NCBI GenBank assembly: GCA_950295325.1
Contig: OX485803.1
Span: 42,361,554-42,425,553 of the forward strand
Length of the DNA: 64,000 nucleotides
DNA from: Polytrichum commune
Lineage: Eukaryota > Streptophyta > Polytrichopsida > Polytrichales > Polytrichaceae
Reading direction: 5' to 3'
Shown here piece by piece: positions 22,465 through 33,447 of the stretch (positions within the stretch are counted from its first letter, which is position 1; every line of letters begins with the position of its first letter). The position numbers and the translations under genes are program-made. The notes under the pieces were generated by a model, which worked only from the letters and a program-made list of their open reading frames with translations, was not told the origin of the DNA and made no database searches.

Positions 22465-22850
22465 AAGGGAGAGAGAGAGAATGAGAGAGGAGGAAGGAAG
22501 ATGAGAGAGGGCATCCCACAACCACGACCTCACTAACCTTTTCCTACTTAGTAGGACCTTATCCTATCCACTAACTCCTTACCCCCTAAACCAACAAGAA
22601 CATGGTCTAATTCAAACATTTAAAGCAAAGGCCCTTCCCCTTGCCTCATCAAACACTACTCCTTTAATCAAAACACTCCCTAATGCCACTAATCCTCTAC
22701 TTAACCACACCAATTGGCTTAAGGCCTAAACATAAATCCACACTAAGCCTCACTGTTTTTATACTTTTGATTGTTTCAATAACACTCCAATTGCAATTCT
22801 AAATAAATTCTAAACATAAAACAAACATGAGCACTCATTTTGGGCTCATA

Positions 22851-22855
22851 ATGTC
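22851..22855. repeat. Target-site duplication ATGTC (right), solo LTR 3
   Basis: ATGTC directly follows the reversed LTR start, matching 21313-21317. Confidence 0.8.
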
Positions 22856-22979
22856 ACAATTCAATGAATGCAAAGTTTTGGGATGGTCATGTTAAAAAAC
22901 ATTTTCTTGGACATGCCCCTTCACTTGATTCCACTTTTGTTTAAAAGATCTAGAAAATTCCTCCTACTAGTCTTGCAAT

Positions 22980-24990
22980 TTGTCTTGCTATGATATATTG
23001 GGTGACATGCGATGCTTCCACGTTGCGAGCTTGTATACATATTGGGATTCACAATCACTTTGTGGCCGGAGGTGATTGTAAAAAGTCAAGTGTGTTGCGG
23101 GATCAACTTATGCAGAATGTTGTTGGGAGAACACCCAAAGTGTCGCCATCATCAATTGCTATGTCAATGAACATTAAGTTCTTAAGGGACCAACTCATTG
23201 GCAAAGATGGAGAGAAATTATATCTGACATTGAGATACAAGAAATGATGTACAAATTTAAGAGTTTCACAAATCCTACACTAATGTGTTGTAGATTCAAG
23301 TGAATGGGTAGGAGTGGTGTTATTGACAGGATATGCGAATTGTGGGTAACAACTCGTTGGCCATTTGTGCAGGAAAACATATTTCTTGGCCAAGGAAATA
23401 AGGGAGACAAAGTGTTTGTTTTCAAAATGTCAAAGGTAGGCCCTAGCTCAAGGATTGACTTGGTTCAAATAATGCAGCCAAGTGGTGATTTACAAGATGT
23501 CTGAGTCATGTTCGACCATGTAAAACATGTAAAACATGTCAAACATTACATGACCTTCGCATGCCATGCCTATGAGTCCCGTTATTGCAAAGTGATGACT
23601 ATAGTTTTTTATGATATGATTTCGGAAACTCATGATGCTCAAGCCTACTTATGACATGGACTAAACGGTGTCATGCCAAAGCACGGGGTGCCCAATGTCA
23701 ACTACAAAGGATTCATGGCTGACAATGCACAAGCGAATTGGAACGATGTTTAAGATATTTATGGAACCGTAACAAAACTGTGTCAATGGAGGGGAAAAAA
23801 CATTTTTATCTCTTGCATAGGACCAAAAGCATGCAAAGGGCAACCAAACAATTCATCAAGCCGGAGCTTAGGGATGAGCACAAACATATTTATACTTAGT
23901 ACAAAAATGCTAAAACAACGGACGAGGCATACATCCGGTACTTGGCAATCTGTTCATGGTGTTTTTTAGTGGAGTAACCTCTAACATTGATGTTCCAACT
24001 TTAAATGCATGACTATGATGGTGGTATTTTTGCTATCGTCAATGGGGAGGCTATATGCATCTTGTAAGTATTTATATTATCTTTACAGGTTGTCTTGTTG
24101 GTGTTTGTACTCGTGAACTTCATTATGTTGGTGTTCATGCTTATGATATTGCTGCAATATTAATAATGCCTAACTATACAACTACTTTTGAATATGGACT
24201 TTCGGATGAAGAGAAAGTAGAGATACCGTTATGTAATTTGTCTAAAACGGTTCACACCTTTTGGAACAGACTATCATGAAAACAAGAGGACAATATTTAT
24301 GAAGCAATTGTTGATGATTTTGCACGCACATTCATTCAATGCACCAGATTTAATGCATTTCTCACCGGCAGAGTATCTGGCATTGGTGCCACAAAAGAAG
24401 AGTTTCGTTTACAAACCACCAGTAGAAGTGGAAATCTTTATTCTATTTTCAAGGTTATGGAATAACTTCTGGGCTCAAGTGATATTATGGTCAATGTCCC
24501 ACAATATGTTGGTGAAGAAGTATTTGGCTTAGCCAAGTGACGACCCCATGTAGAACTAGACGCGGATGATGATTCGTATCGTTTCGATAAGATTAATTTT
24601 TCTCGCCCAAAAGCTCATACAAAGGTTTTTAGGACAAGCTTGCATGATTCTCCTTTAGCATCTGGGAGCATGATTTTGAAGTTGATGTTCTTGCATTACC
24701 TCTGGGAACCAAACATCCAATGTTGCAGAGATGGTCCATCATGTCATTGTAGTTCAAGAAAGTGACTGCAATGTTCAACAATGGCATATTTGTCGAGTGT
24801 CATATGTGGGAAATAAGACTTGCTTTGCAATGCATGCTGGGAGTGGGCAAAAATGCACTCAGAATCTACTATTGTCAATTCTTGCCCCTACATACTTTGG
24901 AATTTTACATGTACGGAGCAAAAACAAGGATTTCAAGTAGTTTTTTTACTTCTACCTTGACGATATTGGAAGGACATGTTGATTTCCAAT
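22980..24990 (+). pseudogene. Diverged MULE transposase remnant X2
   Basis: Plus-strand blocks follow the order of X1: IYWVTCDASTLRACIHIGIH with NHFVAGG; SSIAMSMNIKFLRDQLIG; GVIDRICELWVTTRWPFVQE; KGDKVFVFKMSKV; GFMADNAQANWNDV (about 23715); FCYRQWGGYMHLV (about 24030) followed at once by a GTAAGT donor and a short intron with a TTTACAG acceptor. After the intron come GLSDEEKVEIPLCNLSKTVH, YEAIVDDFARTFIQCTRFNA, FLTGRVSGIGATKEEF and CNVQQWHICRVSYVGNKTCF. The intron after RQWGG sits exactly where X1 has one. Several in-frame stops and frameshifts break the gene. The SWIM finger is not found before about 24990. It is a distinct subfamily, since many aligned residues differ from X1 and X3. Confidence 0.68.
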
Positions 24991-27480
24991 CGCATATGGT
25001 TGTATCATAGGTGTCGCACACCACTCCATGAGGAGTACCCGAAACATCATGAGCACACGGGTGACCCTAGAGTGACATCCGGGACTTGTGGCGCCGTTGG
25101 TGAGAAGGCCCAAATGATCCTAGTGTGGGTGAGGGCCCTGGGCGTTGGGGGCGCCTCCCACCCACGGAAACTAGGAGGCACGAGGGTAAGGCCATAAGCT
25201 ATTCGTAGCATATGGCGTGTTGATTCTAGAATGCTCAAGAACACCTTAATTGAAGGTGTGAGCTAGGAGATATGGCAATTTGAGTGGGGCGTTGTCCTAG
25301 GACAAGGCCCTGGGACAACATTGGCGTAGGGATGGCTCCCAGGTCTGCCAAGGTTTGAACAGCCATAACTTCTTTAATACTTGCCCAAATGAGGCAATGA
25401 AGGGTCCATTGACATCTACGTGAAGAGTAAATGATGATGAAGTGGTTGCTTGTTAGCATCAAAGATTGTACAAGGATCTTATCATATTATGAAGTTGCTA
25501 AGGGTTTCTAAACCCAACAGCTAAGGGAAAATGTCTACTTGGCCCCAACTCTTGGTAGAGAGACAAAAGGTTTCTTGACGGTGGGGTAGGGGACTGTAGA
25601 TAGGATTTTTGCTTGGGTTCAATTTTATATAAAATACCTCAGGGAAGACTAAATGAGTGTCAGATTGTTAATCTAGATGTCACTCTTAGGTTAATTGATA
25701 GTTCCTAATTGTTAATGTAGGTGATTTACGCACACAACCCAGGGAAAACCTAACTTTTAGAGTTGTTTCAAGGTTAAATTATGATGTTTTGTGGCTTAGG
25801 GGCTCCCAGGTCCGTACATGCATTTGCTCAGTCTCTCCCTCACATCCATTGTCCAGTAGTGACCATGTGTTTAGATGTTTTTGGGATTTTCATGAGGCAG
25901 GGAGTCACGGCTCAACAATAGTCTTTTTGAGTATCCAATAACCACAATTCATCAGAGCCAAGGGCGCTCTGATTATTTCCATAATCTCTCAATTAATTTG
26001 TGCCTTTAGTGGATCAAGAAATACGGTAGTAACAACTCCTAAGAGTTATTGTCCCTCCTTAATTAAATTTGAGTTTTAATTTGGCACTATAATCAATGGA
26101 TCGCACCCCAAGCTAACTTGGTGGTACCGGAACCGTCATATTTTAATAATATTTTAATGTCATTAATTCATATATTTATTCCATAATATTTAATTCCTTA
26201 ATATTTCCTTTACTTAGATTTAGAATTCATTTCTAAATAATTCTTAAGTTCTAATATTCTTTGTTTTTTAACACATACCTTATTGTTTTTCGCAGCTTGC
26301 GAAATTGTTTTAAAACACTTTCACAGTGTTGTACAATTTAGCACTGAATTTATGTATACTTATTGCAATGTTGGATGCCCATGGTAGTGTTTAAATGATA
26401 CAAAAATTTACTTCTTAAATATATTTGCAAAAAATTGTACTTACGTGCTGTTTGCAAATTTTGTGTTCCAAGTTCCAAGTTCCAAGGTGATGAGCTGTGG
26501 TTGAGAGTTGATGTAGACAAGTGTACTTGTTTCAACTCTTCTTCCGAAGGTCTTTATGGTTGCACTACTTGGTCTTCCCAAGAGTTATGGGATAACCTTC
26601 CGGCTCCCAAGCTTCCTCTTCGTTTCGGCGCCGAAGACTTAGCTCCTCTGCTTTGTGGATGAATCTGAAGCTTCAAAAGCTTGACCGGATCAATGTGGAG
26701 TTGCTAATCTCCACTACATATTTGTCTTCTCTTGCCTTGCAAAATCAATCTCATCTTTTCTTCATCGTGCTTGACAAGAGGAATTCTTTCATTTCGTCGA
26801 AGTTGCGATTCCAAAGGTTGACTTGCAATCACGCTTAATGTCGTGGGAACAAAAACATCAAATTCTCTCAAGGTAAGTAGTTGACAATAGCTCCCCGACA
26901 CGAAGTATCACATTCTTGCATTCCTCCTTGTCGCTCTCACAATTTGATGAAAAACTAGGCACCATAGCTAAGATGGGCATGAACCCGCATGCGAACATAA
27001 ATTCTAACCTTGTGCACTCTCTCATGCATTAAATTGATGTTGTGTATCTTTCTTAACAATTGACTTTGGATTTACATCGCTGCATCGAAGACTCGCAAAT
27101 CGGTTGGACTTGCAAACACTAGGATGTCAACCGAATATGCCTACAAATCTCCCCGGTCACAATTGCAAACTTAACACTATTCAACTTCAACATTGCATTA
27201 TGTGGGACCACAGATTATTCCCGTGTCTATTTTGGGATATTCTCATTGTAGACATGAAAATTTCATTTGCAGAATGTGCACTATTATTAATAGTAACATA
27301 TCAGCTGATAGGTGTTGAGTAATGTAATGAACCCTTACAGAAAAATGTTAGACACTTGCGCGCAAAACAAAGAAGGGCTTCACATCCAATTCACAAGAGC
27401 TTTGAAGAATATAGTAATAATAATTTTTATTGCAACAAAAGTATAACATTCGCTCTCTTCACGAGAGGAATTTATTGTAT
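24991..27480. other. Stretch without a recognisable gene
   Basis: A GC-richer segment at about 25030-25200 stands out. The frames at 26435-26662 and 26653-26838 give no motif I know. Confidence 0.45.
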
Positions 27481-27485
27481 CTCGC
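27481..27485. repeat. Target-site duplication CTCGC (left), solo LTR 4
   Basis: CTCGC precedes TGTGAG and recurs at 28562-28566. Confidence 0.85.
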
Positions 27486-28561
27486 TGTGAGCCCAAAATT
27501 GATGCCCACATTGGTTGTTAACACTTGTAAAACATTACAAGTGGTGTTTTGGTGATTTATGATTATTCACAAAAATATAAAAAGAGTGAAGCTTGAAGAA
27601 AACTTAGTTTGAATCATTAGGCTTTTGTGGAGTGGATTTAAGTAGGAGAAGGACAAACCTTGGTAAAGTGTGGTAGGTAGAAAGCCAAGGTTAGTTAAAT
27701 GTTTGAATTAGGATCCTTGTTGATCATTTGAGGGATGAAGGCTTAGGAGATAGGATAAAAGCCTACAAAGTAGGAGGAAATCTCGAGGGCTTATCGTGAG
27801 CCTTGAGGGTGCTCACCCCCTCAAACTCACTATATAATCCCTCATTCTTCCCTCACTCATCCTCTCTTTCCTTCGTGCTCCTTGACACTCCACGTGTTAT
27901 AAGTGTGGGTGCGTGGGAAGCAAGATAAGAGCACGTGTGTGTGCATGGATGTAAGGTTAGGAGCCAAGGCTAGTTGGCCTTGAAGAGGGCTTGACCTCTT
28001 GTTAGTAATAGTTGGGCGTGAATGATTTAAAGTTCAATTTATGGCTTTGTTTGAATACTTGGATTTACATTGATTAGCCTTATACTTATGCGGATGTACA
28101 AAGTCTCTTATTGGAGCATTTAGTTTTGTTGGACTTCATATGAATTTATGAGAGCCAAAAAACCGAGACTATGTCCAAACTTCAAAAAACTAGTGAAAAA
28201 GTGTAGGTTCAAAGGGAACAGCGTAGAATTGCGACCATATACTTTGTGGCAGTAGAAATATTATTGTATATTCATGTAGAGGACTTCATTACCTATCCAT
28301 GGATACCAAGAACTCATTTTTTGGACTTTATATGAATTTTTGAGAGCCAAAAAACCGAGACTATGTCCAAACTTCCAAACTTCCAAACTTCGAGATTAAG
28401 GAGTGTAAGAAGACATAGTATAGACTTGGCTAAGTTGCGTATAATCCAACGATAGATTGGAATCATACATTGTGTTACAAAGAGAGAAATCTCTACATGT
28501 CATTTAAAACTTCTCCATTCGGGCTAGGACGAAATTGAAGGGTGGAGGCTTTTTGGTGACA
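27486..28561 (+). mobile_element. Solo LTR 4 (subfamily B), 1076 bp
   Basis: Starts TGTGAGCCCAAAATTGATGC and ends GGCTTTTTGGTGACA, with an exact CTCGC duplication. It is a shorter relative of solo LTR 2: its first ~130 bases and last ~160 bases match that copy closely. Its promoter block (ACTATATAATCCCTCATTC, about 27828) and a GTAGGTAGAAAGCCAAGG stretch match the complete element at 45609. No small ORF core is recognisable in this copy. Confidence 0.88.
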
Positions 28562-28566
28562 CTCGC
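28562..28566. repeat. Target-site duplication CTCGC (right), solo LTR 4
   Basis: CTCGC directly follows GGTGACA, matching 27481-27485. Confidence 0.85.
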
Positions 28567-29579
28567 TCGAGAACCCAAAACTCGATAATGCTCTCTCCTT
28601 CGCTCAAAAAAACTCAAATTTGATAATGCTCCCCTCTCCCCTTCGTCTCTTTCATTTTTCCTCTCGAGTAGGTTCGGTAGTTACCCGTCAAATCCCTACC
28701 GAATGGATGTGTCTTCCCGTGACTAGGTTTTCAAGGGTTTTAGTCATTTGACATATGTCCAAATTTTGCTCACTAACTTTAGGTCATTAGCCTAATTTTT
28801 TCTTTTTAATTTGGCTAACCTACTTTTCAAGTTTTAGTGATTAGGTCTAGCATTTCTTTACTAATGTTCTAACTAAAGTAAGTTTTGGCACTAATTTGAA
28901 CCAAAATTAAGTAACTAGGCTGCTTTGGCCAAAAAAATCAACTACAAGGCCCTGCCAAAAGTCCTAGAGGCTTATATGGATGAGATGTTGTGGCCGAACC
29001 CACCCGAGGCCGAACGACACAGCCTCCATGGGCATTGGCCCAATGTGAGGGCATAATTGTCTAGTATGGTTCGGGTTGTTGTAGTGTTGCTTCAGCAACG
29101 CGATGATCAACATAAGATTGGACTTCCATGGATGGAAGTCCACATCTAAGAATTGGTTACCGATTAAGGGGTGAGTCCCGAAAGCAAAGTAGGAGGGTTG
29201 GTTTCCCTCCTATGAACTATATGGTCTGCGGTATAGGGAGCTAACCATTCGCATGGGGGAATGCGCATGATTAACGTTCGTTACCCTTGCTAGAAATAAA
29301 AATGGTCAAAATTGTTAAGGGGGCTAGCGAGGGTTGCGACAATAAATGGCATGGACAAGATGTATGATGAACGCCCTTGTGTGTAAAACAAAAACAATTA
29401 ATTTTTTAAATGATTGTGAAATCTCATTCAGACAATTTTCTTGTGCTAGTCATCTATAGTGCCCAAATAATTATCATGACTACATGTATCGCCAAAGGGG
29501 GGGGGGGCAACTACAACAAATTGATTGGATCAACTCCTATTTAAATTCTTAATTGGAAATGTGGGCTTTGAGAAATTTA
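28567..29579. other. Stretch without a recognisable gene
   Basis: CT-rich DNA near 28590-28670 and a run of about ten G at 29499; otherwise nothing recognised. Confidence 0.45.
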
Positions 29580-29850
29580 AGTTGGAGTGTAAGGTATATC
29601 ATTTCATACATGTGCATTGTTTTGTATCATGCTTGCATAATATATATTCACTCCACATCCCCATATGAGTCCAAGACGTGTATTCATTCTAATGTTCGTG
29701 ACCACCCTTTGCTAATGGTACATATCATAAGTCCTTGGATATGGCTTACCGGTGCGTTGCCAAAAATTATGCTACAATAATGGTTGCAAGTAAACAATTT
29801 TTGGCAACCTATCATGTTTACATTCTATCAGTTGCCTAGCTTCAATGATG
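29580..29850 (+). pseudogene. MULE transposase N-terminal fragment X4
   Basis: The plus strand carries YMCIVLYHACIIYIHSTS and CIHSNVRDHP in one frame, and KSLDMAYRCVA, ATIMVASKQFLATYH in others. These match the N-terminal blocks of X1 (minus strand, 10641-10856: MCIVLYHARIIYIHSTS, LDMAYQCVANEV). Only this short part is present and frameshifts separate its blocks. The next frame (29852-30157, QHWYEIFNLKDVGFQL) does not match the other copies and stays unassigned. Confidence 0.6.
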
Positions 29851-31745
29851 TATGTTCCATGGTCAAATTCTCATGAGCTTCATCATACCGATAAAAAAAC
29901 CTTTAAAACATTTTTCAAATTTGAAAACGAACGTGAATTGGGGAGGAGGTATTTTATTTGTAAGCCAACATTGGTATGAGATATTTAATCTAAAAGATGT
30001 TGGTTTCCAACTTCAAAAGATTGACACAATCCAAATGCACGTGCTACAAAGCATAGGAACAAATGGGAGAGTAGAACACTTACAATATGTGCCACATTGG
30101 GGAAGAAATGTCAATGGGTTATATTACAAACACATGTGTATCTATATGCAAGGTTGACTACACAAGGGCAAACAACTTTATGTATATAGCTATAACTTTG
30201 AATTACATCAAGGTCAAGCACATCATACCCGAATCATATAGGGTTGTAACTATTGTCAAGCATTAATAATAATAAAATATATGATCAAGATGTGATGTTA
30301 GTACATTGGTGATGTATAGAATTTATGAACTTTCAATATATGTAGGTAATTGTAGCTATTTTTAGGTTGCATTTACTAAAATTCAAGCTACAATAATATA
30401 TTAAGTTTATTTCTAGATCTACAAATCCCAAGTTATTTACATGGTAATATACCCCTTGTCAAGATGTAGAACATGATGTCTACGGTATTAGGGTCTAATT
30501 TTTGAATGTCAAAATCTCCCTTTGCATTCCATTTATAGGAAGATTATTCAAATTTTATGGAACATAATTCTAAATTGGAAACACCCACCCTAGGCACAAA
30601 AATACAAGCCATATTCAACACTAAAATCACTACCATAAATGAGAAATGGGGAGAAAAAGCTATCAAATAAGAATATCTATTCCTATGGAAAACCCCACAA
30701 GGCACCATAAACCACATCCAATCCAAAGACACCTGATACAAAAGACCCCCCCCCCTTCAAATAAATAACCTTGCCCTATCCACCTAGGAATGCAACATGG
30801 ATCACGAGATAAACACAAACAAAACCTATCGTACAAATACAAGGCATCGAGGCATGGATATATGACTAAAAGGGAAACTATGATAGGCTACCATCAATAT
30901 TGAAATAATACAATGGCTATGGAACAAATTCTCACACAACAACCTAGCCCACCTAACTTCCTCCCTCCAACCTCCACCCCAAGATTTTGCAACATAAATC
31001 CTATGAGCTAACACAAAGATACATACTACCATACTACCAAAGAAGAACCAAAATACATTCAACCCACCAACCAACACCACACACTACACCCCGAAATCAC
31101 ACAATTCTTTATTGACTCAATAGTAGGTACAATACACTTTATTTATGATTAAGGGCCCCATAGGTTGAATGTTTATAACAAACCCCCACTAACTCAAGAA
31201 TTGTGTTGGGTGCAAGCATGGTATGCGCACCAAAATAATGCTCCAATATACTAAAATCATAATGTCTTTGGTCAAAGGCCTACAAATAGTAGTTGAAGTG
31301 TTTTCTTAATTGGAATTTTTTTTCATAATGACCTTACTCAAATGTAGAATATCAACTTATGATCTTCAAAACTTCTCAATAAAAGTGATGGTCAAAAGCA
31401 AATGATTGAATTTGGTTTTGGATGTAGACTTCATGACCTTAAATATTTTAAAGTTGGAATTTTTTCATATTCCTTGATTTGATTTTCCATTCAAGAGCAT
31501 CATCACAAAATTTTGTAGAAAACCATCAACATATGTAATTTTATCGCACTCTAAACAAATTTTAAACAATTGCTTGTTCCATATCACCTATTTCCTCACC
31601 ACTAACACTATATTCGTTAAATTGAGACTTTTTGGGCATTTTGAGACATTCACATAAATAAGAACAAGGATAAATGGAACACATATTGGAGAAAGTTGTA
31701 AGATGTGAACACTTTGAAGCAGGTGTTTAGACCAAGAACCCCATA
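29851..31745. other. Stretch without a recognisable gene
   Basis: AT-rich, with a C run near 30746. The frame at 29852-30157 (101 codons) has no known motif and no sign of conservation that I can see within the window. Confidence 0.4.
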
Positions 31746-31747
31746 AA

Positions 31748-32045
31748 TAACTCATATTTGTGATGGTTTAGGGTGGGCAATCCAAATCTTAGACCACATT
31801 TAAGGGGAAACCTTAAAACATTCATATTATTGCACACAAAATATTAGAGCTTGTATGAATATGGTTTAGGTAGGGCAATCCAAACCATAGATCTTATTGA
31901 AGGGTTAATATGTTAACCAATATAATATTGCATACAAAATATTCCAAACTCATATTTGTGATGGTTTAGGTAGGGCAATCCAAACCTTAGACCATATGGA
32001 AGGGGAAATCATGTCTAACTTGTATTATTGCAAAAAAAAACATAC
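31748..32045. repeat. Three tandem units of about 98 bp
   Basis: Each unit reads CTCATATTTGTGATGGTTTA, GGTAGGGCAATCCAAACC, TTAGACCATATGGAAGGGG and ATTATTGCACACAAAATATT with local changes. The units begin near 31748, 31852 and 31948. Confidence 0.8.
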
Positions 32046-32151
32046 AAAGTGTGGCATGTAAAATGCATATCATGCTAACACCACACATGCATTGGATAGT
32101 GCGACCCAAAATGTTCTTGCCTATGGCCCAAAACCCTACGCCTACTATGGC

Positions 32152-33447
32152 CTATCTAGCCTCGGATACTACCTCTTTTTCTTTTGCTTCATTTTCTTTT
32201 GCTTTTTTTTCTTTTGCCTCTTTTTCTTTTGCCTCTTTTTCTTTTGCTGCAGCTTCTTTTGCTCGCATTGCTTCAACATTCCTGAAAATCTCCGCCCCGC
32301 GACTATAGCCATTCTTGGGGTGAACGCCATCAATAACACATTTTGTATTCCGTCGGCCGCCCGAATTATACGACGAAGAATTCGAATACGATGAAGTGGA
32401 CTGTCTTGCATTTATGGTCATGGAGTAGAAACGCTCGAACTCGATGGACGCACTAGACCGCATAGGTTTACGGGTGGGAGCAACCTGCAACGCGTCAACG
32501 CAAGAACACATGTGTTAGTTTAGGGAGGAAGACCCAAACGTGTCACACGTTCATTTTTTAAGTGCAAAATGATTGTAATGCGCGGATAACCATGTTTTTT
32601 TTTGGGGGGGGGGGTTCACCTTGTCACCGGGGGCGTTCCCGTCGGAGTTGGCGAGGAGGGGCAAGGCATCCCACAAAGGAATAGGAAGGGTTCCACTCTT
32701 CGTAGGCCGAGCGTCCATCCGCAACCGCCGTTGAGGTGTACTACTGCCGCCGGGCCGAGAGTGGGATGTCCGGACGCATTTGCGATTTATGCCTTTGAGC
32801 GGTGACGGGGACGCAGATCGCCGGAAGATTTGCTTGGGTGGGGGGCTATCGACGACGCCGGCGTCAAGAGGCTCCTTGGAGTAGTCGATGGTTGACGCGG
32901 CGTCGTAAACGGTCTCGTAGAAGAAGCTCCCCAAGTCTGACTCGCTGATGATGTCAATCGAGGGCTCCAAACGCTGGAGCCAAAATTGGAACAAAACAAA
33001 ACCCAAGGAAAAGGGGGAGATAGAGCGCGTGAAAATCAAGATACATATGAAGCGTAAATTACACAAAATGGGCGGGCGCATACCCACACACACATACAAA
33101 CACACGTACTGTCTCAAATGAGCTTGTTAAATTTCGCGTGAGATAACAACTCTCTGTACAAATGGTCTCGTGGATCCAAGTATCTCTCGCCTATGGGATT
33201 ATTCTTAACAAAATTGTTTACGGGTAGTCCGCTTCCCCAGAGCGCCTGGAGGTATTTACTAAGGTCTAACAAAAATCGGTCCCGGACCTTCTCGACCGTC
33301 CACGTAGGGCACACTATGAAGTTGGCCGTCGGGTTCAACATGTTCTTTGCTGCGCTGTCGTCCACCATGAGCGTGTTCTCGCGGGTGGGGCGGACGTCGT
33401 AGGGGACGCCTATCCGCGAAGGCCATTGAAGGCCATTGAAGGCCATC
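32152..33447 (-). pseudogene. FCP1/NIF-type HAD phosphatase gene, C-terminal exons
   Basis: Minus strand. The exon at about 33447-33116 encodes RPTRENTLMVDDSAAKNMLN, PTANFIVCPTWTVEKV, FLLDLSKYLQALWGSGLPV and NNFVKNNPIGE. This is the end of an FCP1 homology (NIF) domain, where ENT..VDDS holds the third HAD motif (both Asp present). An exon at 32973-32620 (after CTCCAG, before a GTGAAC donor, 118 codons) is Ser/Pro/Arg-rich. An exon at 32484-32152 (after TTGCAG, 111 codons) ends in a Lys/Glu/Ala coiled segment (KEAKEKEAKEKKAKE) and VVSEAR. These two exons join in frame. The link from the first exon is not resolved. The nucleophile motif (DxDx) is absent because the gene stops at 33447, where the plus-strand transposon gene begins. 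The segment is GC-rich and well preserved compared with its surroundings. Confidence 0.58.
33412..33447. repeat. Short tandem GGCCATTGAA units at the HAD/transposon junction
   Basis: GAAGGCCATTGAAGGCCATT continues with a third copy and is bracketed by CCGCGAAG on both sides. It marks the point where the minus-strand HAD gene and the plus-strand transposon-type gene meet. Confidence 0.7.

Larger units (their letters stand above)
21318..22850 (-). mobile_element. Solo LTR 3, reverse orientation, 1533 bp
   Basis: On the plus strand it starts TGTGAGGCCAAACCGCCCAC (the reverse of the family's GGTTTGGCCTCACA end). It finishes CATTTTGGGCTCATA, a slightly changed form of the family start. An exact ATGTC duplication flanks it. 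Inside are a tandem array (21700-22325) and a CA microsatellite with a GA-rich tract at the position where the sister LTRs have a CT-rich promoter tract. No small ORF is recognisable in this copy. It is old and broken. Confidence 0.85.

Noticed and set aside
24180-24540. A separate unknown gene (LSDEEKVEIPLCN...)
   Set aside because: The blocks align in order with MULE X1 and X3 after the RQWGG intron, so it is part of X2.
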